From GCA-2720975 sp964467985 (GTDB lineage Bacteria > Planctomycetota > UBA1135 > GCA-002686595): a DNA stretch of 64,000 nt. Each line of letters opens with the position of its first letter. Within the stretch, counting starts at the first letter, position 1. The notes under the pieces were generated by a model. The model was given only the letters and a program-made list of their open reading frames with translations. It ran no database searches and was not told where the DNA came from. Position numbers and translations under genes: made by a program. Below, piece by piece: positions 27,624-36,377 of this stretch. The stretch is from NCBI GenBank assembly GCA_964467985.1, contig CAYXTP010000006.1, positions 124,001 through 188,000 on the forward strand. The letters are read 5' to 3'.

Positions 27624-28748
27624 ATGCGTACTGCCCTCGGCCGACTGGCTACCCGTACATTCCTGCCGCTGCTCGCCTTGAGCAGTCTGAGCGCCCCCGC
27701 AACCCCGAACGGCAACGCCCTTGAGGGCGACGGCTCCGAACGCTGCCTGGTGCACTGGCAACGCAAGTCGTTCGAGCCTGGCCAATGGCCTGTTGAACTG
27801 CCGGCGAGAGGCCAGGCCGTGATCTCCCGCTGGCGGGGTTGGGCGCAGGAAATGGGCTACCGCATGGACTTCGACGAGGACATGCGAGTCATGACCCTCT
27901 CCAGTTCTGAGTTCAATCGTTCAGTTCGCAAGAAAGAGAAGCTCGTCCAGGAGACCCTCGAGACCTTCGACCGGCTACTGCCCGCGCCCCGCTTTGCACC
28001 GGCCCGCTCGGATGAGGGAATCCGCGAGGAGCATCCAGAGCAGCCTGTGGTACTTCTGCGGCTGCATGACCGCGCCGACTACCTCTCAGTGCTCGAGTTC
28101 CTAGGTACGTGCTATCCCCAACTACAATCCTGGGGCAAGGAAGCCCAGACCGGGAACGGGTTCATGCTCGATGAACCGTTGTGCGCCGCCTGGATCGAGA
28201 AGGGCGTGCAGCGCGATAGCTATCGCACGGACAACGAAATGGTGCACCGACTGGCCTCGACCCTGTGCCAATCTCGCTTCGGCGCGGTTCCGCACTGGAT
28301 GGAACGAGCCGTCGCCTGGGACATTGAATACGAGGTTCAGAACTCCGTCTATTGCTTCCCCCAAAGGTTGGACGATCCCCCCCACGATCAACAGAAGGAC
28401 TGGGAGAAACAACTGAAGCAGCATTGGAGCCTGCGTACCGGGAGCGAACTCGCCCTCGAAGACCTCTCGCTCTGGGAACCGGACACATTCGATGAGACCT
28501 GTGCAGGTCTGTCCTGGGGACTGGTGCGGTTCTTGAAAGAACACCGCGCTGGGACACTCAGCGCCGTGTTGCACGACCTGGGGACCTACGGTGACGAGGA
28601 CCGCGATGGCCCCCGCTCTCAATCGGCACGCCCGCATATCCCAGCAGCGGTGACCGAGAGTGTGCTTCGCCGCTACACGGGCACCGCGACCCTGACTGAA
28701 GTCACCGAGTACTTCCAGCAGGGCGATCGGTACGTCTCGAGCCGCTGA
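27624..28748 (+). CDS. secreted gluzincin-like protein with lost metal site
   Basis: 374 residues with a signal peptide (FLPLLALSSLSAPA). The middle segment TDNEMVHRLASTLCQSRFG, followed by VPHWMERAVAWDIEYEV, resembles the MA-clan peptidase pattern (HExxH ... p-W-x-x-E-G-x-A-x-x-x-E). The first motif His is Asn (NEMVH), so zinc binding is probably lost. It sits between recQ and the carboxypeptidase-regulatory-repeat gene on the same strand, with gaps over 100 bp. I would call it a pseudopeptidase of unknown role; the resemblance rests on spacing and a few residues only. Confidence 0.55.
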   Translation: MRTALGRLATRTFLPLLALSSLSAPATPNGNALEGDGSERCLVHWQRKSFEPGQWPVELPARGQAVISRWRGWAQEMGYRMDFDEDMRVMTLSSSEFNRSVRKKEKLVQETLETFDRLLPAPRFAPARSDEGIREEHPEQPVVLLRLHDRADYLSVLEFLGTCYPQLQSWGKEAQTGNGFMLDEPLCAAWIEKGVQRDSYRTDNEMVHRLASTLCQSRFGAVPHWMERAVAWDIEYEVQNSVYCFPQRLDDPPHDQQKDWEKQLKQHWSLRTGSELALEDLSLWEPDTFDETCAGLSWGLVRFLKEHRAGTLSAVLHDLGTYGDEDRDGPRSQSARPHIPAAVTESVLRRYTGTATLTEVTEYFQQGDRYVSSR

Positions 28749-28875
28749 ATTCGTTCGGGGGCGAGTTGTCGGGTTGGAGCCTTGGCTGGTGAACCCCGCG
28801 GGTCGGCCCCAAGACCTCGGCGCCAGGTGGCAAACCCGGCCTGCTCCCCCACGCTCCACCTGCTAGGATTTTGGG

Positions 28876-31011
28876 GTGCGCGCCCTGATTCTGACGTTCC
28901 TTTTGATTGTGGTCGGCGTGGTGCTGTTCGCAGTGCTGTGGTTGGATGCAGGAGCCGGTCCGGCCCCCGGCGGCCCTCCCACCCGACCCACCAACCCAAC
29001 TACCGCAGAACCCGGCCCGGCGCTGCAGGAGCCCTTCGAAACTCCACTGCAGGAATCCTCACCTGCGGGGTCCGAGCGCACCGAAATTCCCTCTGAATTC
29101 TCATCTCCGGAACGCGTTCCCCAGCACGAGTCGGCCGGTGACCTCTCGCTCAACCTACGCGTACGAGATGATCGCGGACAGCCCGTGGGTGTGGTCCTGC
29201 TCAATGCCTTCCACACGCCCCCACCCCTGGAAGATGGGAGTTCACCCGGCCCTCTGCGACTCGCCCGCTCTCTGGGTGACCCCGCAGGCACATTCAAGGT
29301 TGAGGGGTTCTGCCCAGGCGAGTGGGCCCTGATCCTGAACTCACCGGCGCAAGGCTGGGGCAAAGGCCGCGGGCGCGAACTCGTCAGGGTGCACCTGCCG
29401 CACTCCGCCGATTGGTTCGACGTCACCCTCAAGAGACCTGCCCGGGTTGAGGGCTTGGTGCTCGACGCCGCGGGCCTGGCCCTGGCCGCTGTCGAGATCG
29501 AAACCACCTGGGGTGAGAAAGCCAAGTCCGATGAAAGGGGGGCCTTCATTTTCCCCGCGCTGCCCGGTGGCCCGCAGACACTGCTGGCCAAGCGCGGACC
29601 GGCAAAAGCACAGACTCAAGTGGATCTGCGCCCCGGCGATGAGCGGCGCGATGTGATCATTCGCTTCGATCAGTCCGGACGGATTGACGGATGGGTCTTT
29701 GATGCCCAGGGCCAAGCGGCCCCGGGCATGGATGTGGTTCTTCTGACAGGCGAGGACAAGCTCGGCAGCCGTCGCAGTGATGAGTTTGGCGAGTTCCATT
29801 TCGATCCTGTGTTGCCCGGCGAGTACGTCATCGTCGCTGCATTCATGGATCTGGCCGAAGACACCGATCCCAGCTTCTTTGAGAATCTGATCACACACAG
29901 CGTCGTCGTCGAGCCGGGCCAAGCGACAGAGGTCGTCCTACAGGTGGTCGAGCCTCGGGCTGCCGTGCGGTTGCATGGCACGGTCACGCGTGCGGGAGAA
30001 CCGATGGACCACGGAAACCTCTTCGCTGTCACGGAGGGGGGAACGGCCCTGGAGACCGCGCGAACGGCGATCATCGGACCCGACGGTTCCTATTCCATGA
30101 GTCTGGAGTCCCACGGGCCCGTGATGTTCTTCGAGAGTGGTCGTTTCGAACGTGCGGTCGCCATCGCAGATGTCCCCCCCGTTGCCGACTTCCGACAGGA
30201 CATCGACCTCCCTACGGGGAGCCTCATCGGAACGGTGCAAGGCGCCACCGGCCTCGTCCAGATTCAGCTGCACGCCCTGAACGGATTCTCGATCCAGTCA
30301 GGCAAGGGCGGTGAATCGAAGCGCGTGCAGACCAGAGCACAGTTCACGGGCCTCATGCCCGGGCGTTACGTGCTCAGCGCACGGGATGACGCCGGACGAC
30401 TGGCACGTTCTGCGGTCATCGAGTTGGGCGTTGCGGAGGAACGAGTCGTGGAGCTGGTCCTGGCCAGCACCTGTCGGGTGTCGGGGACGGTCGTCGGGCT
30501 CGAGAACCGCCCCCTGGCCGAGGCCGACGTCTCGGTTCTATCTCCGCAGACGGGGATCGCCTACGGCAGGACGCGCTCGGACAGCCAAGGTCGGTTCTTG
30601 CTCGAAGGCCTGCCACCTGGAACAGCCACGATCCAAGCCAGCAAGGATCAAATGTGCGCCCAACTGTCGCTCAACTTGGAAGCGGGCGGTGTCAACGCGG
30701 CCCAGCTCGAACTGCAAGCAGGTGGCAGCCTGGTTGTCGAAGTGCGCGACTCGTCGGGCAATCCTCGTGGCGCGCACGTGCGGCTCCTGAACGAAAACCA
30801 GCTTGAGGTCACCCCCGTCGGGCGCACACAGTCTGCACTGTCCGCACAGGCGATCCTGTCGGAAGACGTGCAGCTCTCCAAGCGCTTCTTGGGCCCCCTT
30901 GCCCCAGGCCAATACACGGTTCAGGCCCGCGGGCTCGACGGGTCGACTGCGCAACAGTCAGTCGAAGTGAACATCGGTGAAGAAACGAGCCTAACTCTGA
31001 CCCTCGACTAA
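28876..31011 (+). CDS. signal-anchored protein with multiple carboxypeptidase-regulatory-like repeats
   Basis: 711 residues from a GTG at 28876, with AGGA about 7 nt upstream. An N-terminal anchor (LILTFLLIVVGVVLFAVLWL) precedes a Pro/Thr/Glu-rich linker. At least four beta-sandwich repeats follow: VEGLVLDAAGLALAAVEIET (about 193), IDGWVFDAQGQAAPGMDVVL (about 272), VRLHGTVTRAGEPM (about 363) and VSGTVVGLENRPLAEADVSV (about 536). Each ends in a GxF..LPPG-type turn. Such repeats are prealbumin-like binding or spacer domains exposed outside the inner membrane. The architecture matches 9680-11500, so the two may be paralogues. Its stop overlaps the convergent rluD-type stop by 4 bp. Confidence 0.75.
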   Translation: MRALILTFLLIVVGVVLFAVLWLDAGAGPAPGGPPTRPTNPTTAEPGPALQEPFETPLQESSPAGSERTEIPSEFSSPERVPQHESAGDLSLNLRVRDDRGQPVGVVLLNAFHTPPPLEDGSSPGPLRLARSLGDPAGTFKVEGFCPGEWALILNSPAQGWGKGRGRELVRVHLPHSADWFDVTLKRPARVEGLVLDAAGLALAAVEIETTWGEKAKSDERGAFIFPALPGGPQTLLAKRGPAKAQTQVDLRPGDERRDVIIRFDQSGRIDGWVFDAQGQAAPGMDVVLLTGEDKLGSRRSDEFGEFHFDPVLPGEYVIVAAFMDLAEDTDPSFFENLITHSVVVEPGQATEVVLQVVEPRAAVRLHGTVTRAGEPMDHGNLFAVTEGGTALETARTAIIGPDGSYSMSLESHGPVMFFESGRFERAVAIADVPPVADFRQDIDLPTGSLIGTVQGATGLVQIQLHALNGFSIQSGKGGESKRVQTRAQFTGLMPGRYVLSARDDAGRLARSAVIELGVAEERVVELVLASTCRVSGTVVGLENRPLAEADVSVLSPQTGIAYGRTRSDSQGRFLLEGLPPGTATIQASKDQMCAQLSLNLEAGGVNAAQLELQAGGSLVVEVRDSSGNPRGAHVRLLNENQLEVTPVGRTQSALSAQAILSEDVQLSKRFLGPLAPGQYTVQARGLDGSTAQQSVEVNIGEETSLTLTLD

Positions 31012-31979
31012 TCCCGCGCGCGCGAGCGCAGGTATTCAAGCAGGGTCAGCATGTCCTCTGGCATGGGCGCCTCGAAGGTGACTCGTTCCCCAGATCCGGG
31101 ATGAGTCAGAGCAATGCTCGCGGCGTGCAGCGCTTGGCGCCCGATGGCAGGCGCATCGTCGGGCAAGGGGATCGGTAAGGCACCTGGGTGGCGGTACACA
31201 CGATCGCCCACGATAGGGTGACCGAGGTGGCTCAAATGCACCCGCAGTTGGTGGGTGCGGCCGGTCTTGGGGTGGGCCGCAAGGAACGTGAAGCCCTTCA
31301 GCCGTTCGCGTACCTCAACCAGGGTTGCCGCCTCGCGGCCCTCTCCTTCGGGCACCACGCGGTAGCGGTCGCGACGGCGGAGGTCGAGCCCGATGGGCTC
31401 GCGCACCCACTGGTTGTCAAAGCGCGGTTCGGCGTGACACAGGGCCAGGTAGGTCTTCTGCACCTGCCGTTCCTTGAATTGCAGTTTCAAGTTCTCCAGA
31501 GCGGCGGGCGTACGGCCCAGGAGCATGACACCGCTGGTCAGTCGGTCCAGACGGTGCACGATGCCGGCCCGTCCCTCGCCCTGAACCTCAGGGAGCTCGC
31601 CGAAGTGCTCCTCGGCCAAGTCGGCCACTGTGCCCCCAGCCACACGGTCTGTGGGGTGAACCAGTAGGCCCGCCGGTTTGTGGATCACGATCAGGTGCTC
31701 ATCGGAATGCAGCACGTCCAGAGTTCGGATGGGGCGACCTGCCGGGGTGGTCGCCACCTCGGCTTGCGGAGCCTCGACGCGAATCCGCTCTCCCCCCTTC
31801 AGCCGCAGTCCGGGGCGGGCCGCACGTTCATCATCAACAAACACACGCCCGGCCTTGATCAACGACTGGATCCGAGAGCGCGAAAGCCCCTTGAGGAAGG
31901 CCACCAACAAGAGATCGAGCCTCTGGCCGCTGGAATCGGCGGGCACGTGGATGGGTTCGGAGGGAGATGCGGGGCTCAT
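31008..31979 (-). CDS. rluD: RluA/RluD-family 23S rRNA pseudouridine synthase
   Basis: 323 residues, the normal length. An N-terminal S4 RNA-binding domain (GQRLDLLLVAFLKGLSRSRIQSLI to DDERAARPGLRLKGGERI) is followed by the catalytic domain. That domain contains HKPAGLLVHPT, GIVHRLDRLTSG with catalytic Asp145, and the C-terminal HPKTGRTHQLRVHLSHLGHPIVGD. It isomerises uridines in helix 69 of 23S rRNA if it is a true RluD; RluC-like specificity cannot be excluded from sequence alone. It is convergent with the upstream gene. Confidence 0.93.
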   Translation of the reverse strand: MSPASPSEPIHVPADSSGQRLDLLLVAFLKGLSRSRIQSLIKAGRVFVDDERAARPGLRLKGGERIRVEAPQAEVATTPAGRPIRTLDVLHSDEHLIVIHKPAGLLVHPTDRVAGGTVADLAEEHFGELPEVQGEGRAGIVHRLDRLTSGVMLLGRTPAALENLKLQFKERQVQKTYLALCHAEPRFDNQWVREPIGLDLRRRDRYRVVPEGEGREAATLVEVRERLKGFTFLAAHPKTGRTHQLRVHLSHLGHPIVGDRVYRHPGALPIPLPDDAPAIGRQALHAASIALTHPGSGERVTFEAPMPEDMLTLLEYLRSRARD

Positions 31980-32084
31980 GCGGCGAAGTAGAACAGAGTG
32001 GGCGGGAGGATAGGGTAGTGCAGACTGTTTCCATTGCCACCGGCTTGGTACAAGTCCTGCGTCGGGCCCACGCGCCTACCCTCC

Positions 32085-33140
32085 ATGCTGCACACATCAA
32101 AGAGAGTCCTGCTTGTCGACGATGAAATCGGCACCCTCGAATTGATGGGGACCCTGCTCGAAGCCCAGGGCTTCGCGGTCAGCTTCGCCGCCTCCGCAGC
32201 AGACGCCAAGCGACAACTGGAGGTGACACCCTTCGATGCTGTGGTTAGCGATGTGGTTTTCGACGGCAATGCCGAGGGCGGCCAGATTCTGGCCATGACG
32301 CGAGAGATGCGGCCCGAGGCCATTGTGATCCTGATGACCGGCTACCCCCAAATCGACGGGGCGGTGGCGGCGATCAAAGATGGTGCGGTGGACTACCTAC
32401 AAAAACCCGTGGATCCAGCAGTCCTGGGCGCGACGATTCACCGCGCCCTGCGCGAGCGAGACCTGCGCGGCCAGCAAGAGGAATTCACATTCCAGAGCAT
32501 GGTCGACATCCTCTCGGACTTGGTCTCTCAGACGATTGAACGAGTCGACCCCTACACGGCGGGGCACGGCGAACGCACCCGCAAGTACTGCCGTGAGATT
32601 GCCAGCGGTCTGGGCCTCGACGCGGTCACTATCGAACGCTTGGAGCTGGCTGCCATTGCCCACGACTATGGCAAGATCTACCTCGACGACCTGGGCTTCC
32701 TGACCAAGAAGGGCCCCCTGACTCCAGCGGAATACAAGGAGGTCCAACGCCACCCCGAGGTGGGTGCCAACAAGCTCGGCAACCACCGCGAGTTGCGTGA
32801 TGTGTGCCGCTTTGTCGCCGAACACCATGAGCGCTGGGACGGGACCGGCTACCCGCTGCGCCTGAAGGGCGATGAGATTTCCGCAGCGGGGCGCATCCTG
32901 TGTGTGATCGAGGTGTTTGACTCGCTCACAACCAAGCGCTCCTACAAGAACCCATGGAGCCTGGACAAGACGATCGACTTCTTCGAATCCCAGTCGGGCA
33001 AAGCTTTTGAGCCCGAGGTATTGGACGTCTTCTTGGGCCAGCTTGAGACCCATGGAGCGACCTGGTTGAGTGCCCCGCAGAAGGATCTAGAGGCCGCGGG
33101 TGTGGGCCCTGGGCAGACCTCCGAAGAGAGCGGTCGGTAG
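32085..33140 (+). CDS. response regulator with HD-GYP output domain
   Basis: 351 residues from the ATG at 32085 (the earlier ATG at 32034 adds no receiver sequence). The receiver is complete: LLVDDE at the N-terminus, phosphoacceptor Asp56 in VVSDVVFD, LMTGYP, and DYLQKPVDP with the conserved Lys. The HD-GYP domain has HD193-194 in HDYGKIYLDD, HPEVGANKLG and HHERWDGTGYPLRLKGDEI. HD-GYP proteins hydrolyse cyclic-di-GMP. All metal ligands I can check are present. The partner kinase is not in view. Together with the degenerate GGDEF protein, it indicates nucleotide second-messenger signalling in this organism. Confidence 0.92.
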   Translation: MLHTSKRVLLVDDEIGTLELMGTLLEAQGFAVSFAASAADAKRQLEVTPFDAVVSDVVFDGNAEGGQILAMTREMRPEAIVILMTGYPQIDGAVAAIKDGAVDYLQKPVDPAVLGATIHRALRERDLRGQQEEFTFQSMVDILSDLVSQTIERVDPYTAGHGERTRKYCREIASGLGLDAVTIERLELAAIAHDYGKIYLDDLGFLTKKGPLTPAEYKEVQRHPEVGANKLGNHRELRDVCRFVAEHHERWDGTGYPLRLKGDEISAAGRILCVIEVFDSLTTKRSYKNPWSLDKTIDFFESQSGKAFEPEVLDVFLGQLETHGATWLSAPQKDLEAAGVGPGQTSEESGR

Positions 33141-33379
33141 GCTACAGGACTGGGTCGGCCGCCCGCCGGCCAGGTCCACGCCAAGGTCGCGTTTCCCCGG
33201 CCTGAGGCGATCTTGCACCCTGGGGGGTGAGCGCTATCCTGGTTGCCCATTGGATGTGTTACGCGCGTCGGTTGCACGGATAGCGGATAGTGGGGTGGCC
33301 CCGCACCCCCAAGGCCCAGCGGGGCAGGAATCTGCCTCCCGCCGCTTCCACGGCCCTTTTCTTGAAGTCACAGCTGCCC

Positions 33380-35110
33380 ATGTTCCTCTCCACCACTCTC
33401 GCGACCCTCGTATCCGCCGCTTCCCTGGGATCTTGCTCTTGCTCAGACAAGGAGGGTCCCCGGGTAGAAGAATCCCTGACGCCCCCCGGCCTGGTCGAAT
33501 TCCGTGGCGGCACAACGGTTGTCGGGTCCACGCCCAAAGAAATTCAAGCCCTGGTGGATGAGATCCCCAGTGCAGCCGCTGCACTGCGCGTCTTGGACGC
33601 TGAGACACCACAACGGAAGGTGGCCGTCTCCAAGTTCTTCTACGGTCTCACCGAGGTGACGCACGAGCAGTATGCCGTCTTCGCGCGCGCCACGGGCCAC
33701 CGGCCGCTCCAGGACTGGGGTGCGCAGGCCATCGAAGATGGACGCCTGGCTTGGTTCGAGAAGATGAACGCGGTCAACGAGCAGCGTCGAGCCGACGGCG
33801 AGAGCGTGCTGCGGGAGAAATTTGACACGGAAGCCTGGTGGGAAGAGAACTGGCAGAAGTCCGCATGGGACCTGCCCGAAGACATCGCACGCATGCCTGT
33901 CACCCACGTGAACTTCGCCGATGCCGAGGCTTACTGCGCTTGGGCTGGGGTACGACTGCCAACCGAGGCGGAGTATCAGCACGCGGTTCGCGGCTCGGGC
34001 AAGGACCCCTATCCATGGGGTGATGATTGGGAGACTGGCAAGTACTGCGGCACGAACGAAGTTCGCGGTCATGCCAAGCCCTATCCCACGGCACACTTCG
34101 AGGCGGGTAAGTCCGCGGAAGGTCTGTACGAACTCTCAGGCAACGTATGGGAGTGGACCTCCAGCCCCTACGTGGCCCCCGATGGCTGGAAGAAAAACAC
34201 CTACAGCGTCCCTGGTGAAAGGAAGAAGCTCTTCTTTGTTCCGCAGTGGAACGGGAACAACCGCGTTGTCGTAGGGGGCTCGTTTCAAAACGCCCGCTGG
34301 GTCGCACGTTGTTCCGTCCGCCGCAGCACGCCCCGGGACGAAGTCACGAACGCCATGGGTTTCCGCGTTGCAGCCTCCGGGGCCTCGGGAGTGGACATGG
34401 CCAACGCGATTTTTGATCGCGAAGTGCGTCGCTCAGATCACCGGCCCAACGGCGTCACGTACGACCCGCAGCAAGTCATCGCCAAAGACCGCTGGTTGGC
34501 TAGTTCGGGCGATGAAGGGGCCCCGGACAACTACCAGATCATCGAGGACTACCAGTACTTGCTGTACGTTCCGCTAGAGGAACTCGGAGAATCCCAAGAC
34601 GCGGGCTTTCGCCGCGACAGCCTGAAGGCGCCCGCGCACCTCGGCTTCCTCAGCATCAAGGAGCCCATGCTGCAACCCGCCCTTGAGCCGGGCACCTACC
34701 TGGTCGCCTTCAGGTCGGCGGGCAAGGCCCCGGATCCGACCGAGGAAGAGGTCGAGGAAGGCGAAGAGGTAGCGGACCCGGAAACCCCCGTCATGGATTC
34801 CCTTCTGGACGGCCTGGACCTGGAGCAAGACAACCTGCTGTTGATCAACGCCAACACGGGCGAACGCTCCGCCGCATTCCCCATCATGAACACGAAGTTC
34901 GCAAAGGGTGAAGCTGGCGGCAACTGGTCCAAGATCGTCAAAACCCACCAGGAAGTCGACCCCGACAATCCCCGCAAGCAAATCGAGATCTCCGAAGATT
35001 GGCTGCGCTGCGACATCCGGATTGGAACGAAGATCCGTCGCCGAGCCTTGATCTTTGCCTTTGAGATGATGCCGGACCCCGCCCACTTCACCCACAAGTG
35101 GCGCAACTAG
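33380..35110 (+). CDS. formylglycine-generating-enzyme-fold (SUMF1-like) lipoprotein
   Basis: 576 residues from the ATG at 33380, which gives a lipoprotein signal with lipobox SLGSC (MFLSTTLATLVSAASLGSC). The fold is shown by FFYGLTEVTHEQYAVFA, MPVTHVNFADAEAYCAWAG, VRLPTEAEYQHAVRG, GLYELSGNVWEWTSSP, VVVGGSFQNARWVARCS and NAMGFRVA. The catalytic cysteine pair of true formylglycine-generating enzyme is not evident, so it probably binds rather than oxidises. The C-terminal 200 residues include a Glu-rich segment (EEEVEEGEEVADPE). It lies 33 bp upstream of the HslV-like gene. The preceding 239-bp gap holds no gene I can support. Confidence 0.85.
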   Translation: MFLSTTLATLVSAASLGSCSCSDKEGPRVEESLTPPGLVEFRGGTTVVGSTPKEIQALVDEIPSAAAALRVLDAETPQRKVAVSKFFYGLTEVTHEQYAVFARATGHRPLQDWGAQAIEDGRLAWFEKMNAVNEQRRADGESVLREKFDTEAWWEENWQKSAWDLPEDIARMPVTHVNFADAEAYCAWAGVRLPTEAEYQHAVRGSGKDPYPWGDDWETGKYCGTNEVRGHAKPYPTAHFEAGKSAEGLYELSGNVWEWTSSPYVAPDGWKKNTYSVPGERKKLFFVPQWNGNNRVVVGGSFQNARWVARCSVRRSTPRDEVTNAMGFRVAASGASGVDMANAIFDREVRRSDHRPNGVTYDPQQVIAKDRWLASSGDEGAPDNYQIIEDYQYLLYVPLEELGESQDAGFRRDSLKAPAHLGFLSIKEPMLQPALEPGTYLVAFRSAGKAPDPTEEEVEEGEEVADPETPVMDSLLDGLDLEQDNLLLINANTGERSAAFPIMNTKFAKGEAGGNWSKIVKTHQEVDPDNPRKQIEISEDWLRCDIRIGTKIRRRALIFAFEMMPDPAHFTHKWRN

Positions 35111-35143
35111 TTCTGCACGCTGCCTGACTGGCGGGCCTGCCCC

Positions 35144-35716
35144 ATGACTACGATTCTCGTCACGCGCAAGCAGGGAGAGGTGTGCATTGCTGCCGATTCC
35201 CTGGCCAAGTACGGCAGTACCCTGGAGGGAGCCGCCCTGGTGGCCAACCACGACAAGCTCGTGCAGGTGGGCGACGCTTGGCTCGCACCCACCGGTCCAG
35301 CCAGCGCGCAACTGCTGCTGAACAGTTACTTCGCTGACGAGAAACGAGCACGGGACTTCTCCAGTACCCAGGGCATCTTCGAGACCTTCGTCGACATGCA
35401 AGGCATACTGAAGGATGACTACTTCCTGAATCCCAAGGAAGACGAGCGCGATCCCTTCGACTCCTTGCAGATGGAAATCCTGATCGCCTCACCCGCCGGC
35501 ATTTTCGGAGTCTATCCCCTACGCTCCGTGCAGGAGTACACGCGCTACTACGCATTCGGCAGCGGCGCCGAGTACGCCCTGGGTGCCATGCACCAGGCCT
35601 ACGACAGCTGCTCGAATGTGCGCGATGTGGCGCAAGCGGGTATGGAAGCGGCTACCGCTTTGGACGACTCCAGTTCCATGCCCCTGACGATGCAGGTCAT
35701 CGCGCTGAATCAATAG
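35144..35716 (+). CDS. HslV-like Ntn-hydrolase peptidase, without an adjacent HslU
   Basis: 190 residues. After Met removal the N-terminus is TTILVTRKQGEVCIAADSLA, matching HslV TTIVSVRRNGHVVIAGDG. The catalytic Thr1, the Asp of AADS and a Lys (residue 38 in HDKLVQVG) are all in place. The later FGSGAEYALGAMHQAY matches HslV IGSGGPYAQAAA. HslV normally forms a 12-mer degrading proteins with HslU; no hslU is nearby, so it may be a stand-alone proteasome-like enzyme. It is divergent from true HslV in the middle. Its 3' end overlaps the convergent LamG-like gene by 20 bp. Confidence 0.8.
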   Translation: MTTILVTRKQGEVCIAADSLAKYGSTLEGAALVANHDKLVQVGDAWLAPTGPASAQLLLNSYFADEKRARDFSSTQGIFETFVDMQGILKDDYFLNPKEDERDPFDSLQMEILIASPAGIFGVYPLRSVQEYTRYYAFGSGAEYALGAMHQAYDSCSNVRDVAQAGMEAATALDDSSSMPLTMQVIALNQ

Positions 35717-36377
35717 GGTCGCCCGCGAGCACGACGCGGCGAAAGCGCAGGCCGCGAATGCGGCCCGTGGTCATGTAGCTGGCGAGCCCCAAGGGCCGAC
35801 TGAGTTCAACTTCAGGCCGCAAGCTGAAGCGGTGGGCGGCGACCTCGAGATCTGCAATCCGTTCGTTGTCCACGAAACACTGCAAGCGGCCGTCGGCCAA
35901 TTGCACACGGACCCTGTACTCGCGCCCCGTCTCGTAGTGTCTGAATTGGCGCGTCGTATTGCTCGAAGCGTCCTCTCCGTCCACACAAGAGATGCCCGTC
36001 AGGGATCCACCCCAACCGCCCAAGACCAAGGTGGCGTGTTGTTCGAGCACCGGAAACGTCAGTGCGCAGAAGAAGTCCGTTCCGGACAAGCGGGCGGCTA
36101 GGAACTCGATCTCGTAGCCGTCTGTGGGGAATTTGCCCCTGTAGGTGACGCCCGTGAGGGGAGAGCCAAAGGGCAACAGCAGCGCGCCTTCCTGCATGCG
36201 AACTTCGCCCTGCCCCCCGAATGGGGTGGCTGTGAATTCGCCAAGGTGACTTCCACCCAGGAACTTCGTCCAGGCCCCGAAGGTGGGCGGAGGACTTGGG
36301 CCCGGTCCACCCACCGGTGGCGCCACGCATGCGCAGGCCGCACCCAGGACCCCTGCGAAGTGCAGCGCGGCCTTCAA
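35697..36377 (-). CDS. LamG/DUF1080-like lipoprotein
   Basis: 226 residues with a lipoprotein signal (ALHFAGVLGAACAC; Cys15 or Cys17 would be lipidated). The body fits the concanavalin-like sandwich of 3-keto-disaccharide hydrolases: GYEIEFLAARLSGTDFFCALTFPV, EYRVRVQLADGRLQCFVDNERI and the final RIRGLRFRRV. Planctomycetes carry many such proteins. Its start overlaps the stop of the aminopeptidase gene (ATGA). A carbohydrate-binding or hydrolase role is inferred from the fold; no catalytic residues can be named. Confidence 0.65.
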   Translation of the reverse strand: MKAALHFAGVLGAACACVAPPVGGPGPSPPPTFGAWTKFLGGSHLGEFTATPFGGQGEVRMQEGALLLPFGSPLTGVTYRGKFPTDGYEIEFLAARLSGTDFFCALTFPVLEQHATLVLGGWGGSLTGISCVDGEDASSNTTRQFRHYETGREYRVRVQLADGRLQCFVDNERIADLEVAAHRFSLRPEVELSRPLGLASYMTTGRIRGLRFRRVVLAGDPIDSAR

